A DNA stretch of 64,000 bases from JBKECA01 sp047973435. GTDB lineage: Bacteria; Planctomycetota; Planctomycetia; Planctomycetales; Planctomycetaceae. This document shows positions 63,046-64,000 of this stretch, piece after piece. The notes under the pieces are model-generated. The model had not been told where the DNA came from. It did not search any database and saw nothing but the letters and a program-made list of their open reading frames with translations. Location of the stretch: contig JBKECA010000342.1 of assembly GCA_047973435.1 (NCBI GenBank), positions 1 to 64,000 on the forward strand, written 5' to 3'. The position numbers were made by a program, and so were the translations under genes. Numbering within the stretch: the first letter of the stretch is position 1; the number at the start of each line of letters is the position of its first letter.

Positions 63046-63242
63046 AGCAATTGAGGAAGGCATGGGTCGCAAGACCATCAGTGGATCGAGTCACAAGGCC
63101 GACGCCGCCCGGAGCGCTCACGCAGGTGCCGGTACGGGGAGGTCTTTCCGAATTCCGACTCGATGACACTGCGCCTTGGCGGGCGCTGACCGCCGAACAT
63201 GCCGTCGCCTCGCCAACATGATTTCGATCGGAGTGACGACTG

Positions 63243-64000
63243 ATGAGTACGAAGTACAAGCTGGAGTATGTGTGGTTGGACGGCTATCTCCCCGAGCCGA
63301 ACCTCCGCAGCAAAACCAAGATCGTCGACAAGGCTCCCGGCTCCGTCAAAGATCTGGAAGACTGGGGATTCGACGGCAGCTCAACCCAGCAGGCGGAAGG
63401 GCACGACTCGGACTGCATTCTCAAGCCGGTCGCTCTGTACCCGGACAGCACTCGCCGCAACGGCTTCCTGGTGATGTGCGAAGTGCACCTCCCCAAGAAC
63501 AAAGGCCCGCATCCGTCGAACTTCCGCTCCACCGTCGCGGACGACGATGAAGGGATCTGGCTTGGCTTCGAGCAGGAATACTTCTTCTACGAAGATGGCC
63601 GTCCGCTCGGCTTCCCCGAATCAGGCTATCCCGCACCGCAGGGTCAGTACTACACGGGCGTGGGATACAAGAACATCGGCCCGATCGCGCGTCAGTTGGT
63701 GGAAGAGCACGTCGATATTTGCCATGACGCCGGCATCAATCTTGAAGGCATCAATGCCGAGGTTGCCAAGGGACAATGGGAGTTCCAGATCTTTGCCAAA
63801 GGGGGCAAGAAGGCTTGCGACGACGTCTGGATGGCTCGTTACCTGCTCCTCCGCAACTGCGAAAAGTACGGCATTGATATCAACTGGCACTGCAAGCCGC
63901 TCGGCGCAACCGACTGGAACGGCAGCGGCATGCACACCAACTTCTCGACCACCCAGCTCCGCGAAAAGGGGGGCAAGGAGTACTTCGAGAAGCTGATGGC
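63243..64000 (+). CDS. type II glutamine synthetase, 5' portion
   Basis: The gene runs off the right edge; about 252 residues are visible. It condenses glutamate and ammonia with ATP. The sequence follows the eukaryote-like GSII type: YKLEYVWLDGYLPEPNLRSKTKI, then WGFDGSSTQQAEGHDSD (the beta-grasp loop), GFEQEYFFYEDGRPLGFP (the metal-binding Glu), EGINAEVAKGQWEFQIF and GMHTNFSTTQLRE. GGAG lies about 10 bases before the ATG at 63243. A 23-bp palindrome lies upstream. GSII would not be regulated by adenylylation at the GSI site. Confidence 0.95.
   Translation, partial: MSTKYKLEYVWLDGYLPEPNLRSKTKIVDKAPGSVKDLEDWGFDGSSTQQAEGHDSDCILKPVALYPDSTRRNGFLVMCEVHLPKNKGPHPSNFRSTVADDDEGIWLGFEQEYFFYEDGRPLGFPESGYPAPQGQYYTGVGYKNIGPIARQLVEEHVDICHDAGINLEGINAEVAKGQWEFQIFAKGGKKACDDVWMARYLLLRNCEKYGIDINWHCKPLGATDWNGSGMHTNFSTTQLREKGGKEYFEKLM

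Larger units (their letters stand above)
61927..63242. other. 1.3-kb gene-free stretch between mdh and the glutamine synthetase gene
   Basis: I see no convincing gene here, although several small open frames exist. It carries two copies of the 85-bp repeat (F and G) and a 23-bp near-perfect palindrome at 63023-63045. Repeated short patches and the lack of a gene suggest an insertion or decay region. Confidence 0.5.

Overview
The window comes from a planctomycete, most likely from the Planctomycetales. The main evidence is two large proteins with planctomycete-type cytochrome c domains (PSCyt1/DUF1549/DUF1553), a DUF1501 partner, and several secreted or membrane proteins of a kind seen mainly in this phylum. 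Supporting signs are G+C-rich sequence, loose operon structure with many short same-strand or convergent pairs, and many starts without a clear Shine-Dalgarno site. I support 50 protein genes. I see no rRNA, tRNA, CRISPR array, complete insertion sequence or prophage.

Layout. 1-7.5 kb: a lipoprotein fragment, a secreted FAD oxidoreductase, the fluoride channel gene crcB, and a convergent DUF1501/PSCyt operon. The oxidoreductase and the PSCyt protein carry the same golvesin-like C-terminal module. 7.8-12.4 kb: a translationally coupled HlyD/ABC exporter, then a pilin-like gene with a strong terminator. 12.5-23.4 kb: a B12-type radical SAM protein, alaS, an adenylate kinase-like gene next to rpsD, a GAPDH gene, and a coiled-coil membrane protein. 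23.7-31.6 kb: an arsenic methyltransferase/radical SAM (ArsM/ArsS-like) pair, mog, an FHA-like protein, a membrane protein, a TIM-barrel isomerase, a TPR protein and a zinc-finger membrane protein. 31.8-38.7 kb: a Crp/Fnr regulator, a PPi-type phosphofructokinase with a GATase-like partner, then rpe, a catalytically dead histidine phosphatase, accD, a class IV aminotransferase and a small protein. 39.2-57.3 kb: an MFS exporter, an SDR/methyltransferase/Zn-dehydrogenase run, isocitrate dehydrogenase, a glycosyltransferase, a HAD phosphatase, a PQQ-type propeller, a sodium symporter, an E2-like acyltransferase with an SDR, a large membrane protein, HU and a zinc CDF transporter. 57.4-64 kb: a second PSCyt protein with a LamG-like tail, malate dehydrogenase, a long gene-free stretch, and the start of a type II glutamine synthetase.

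Central metabolism is strongly represented but scattered: PPi-PFK, GAPDH, Rpe, IDH, MDH, AccD and GlnII. Accessory functions are secreted oxidation, export and arsenic chemistry.

The most unusual signal is a family of seven intergenic copies of a roughly 85-bp element. It has imperfect terminal inverted repeats that begin and end in TATAC/GTATA and an internal small hairpin with compensatory changes. I do not recognise it. It looks like a MITE or REP-like element, or a structured RNA or DNA signal. Other notable points are short tandem duplications at three gene 3' ends, a pseudo-phosphatase lacking both catalytic histidines, and a 23-bp near-perfect palindrome ahead of the glutamine synthetase gene.
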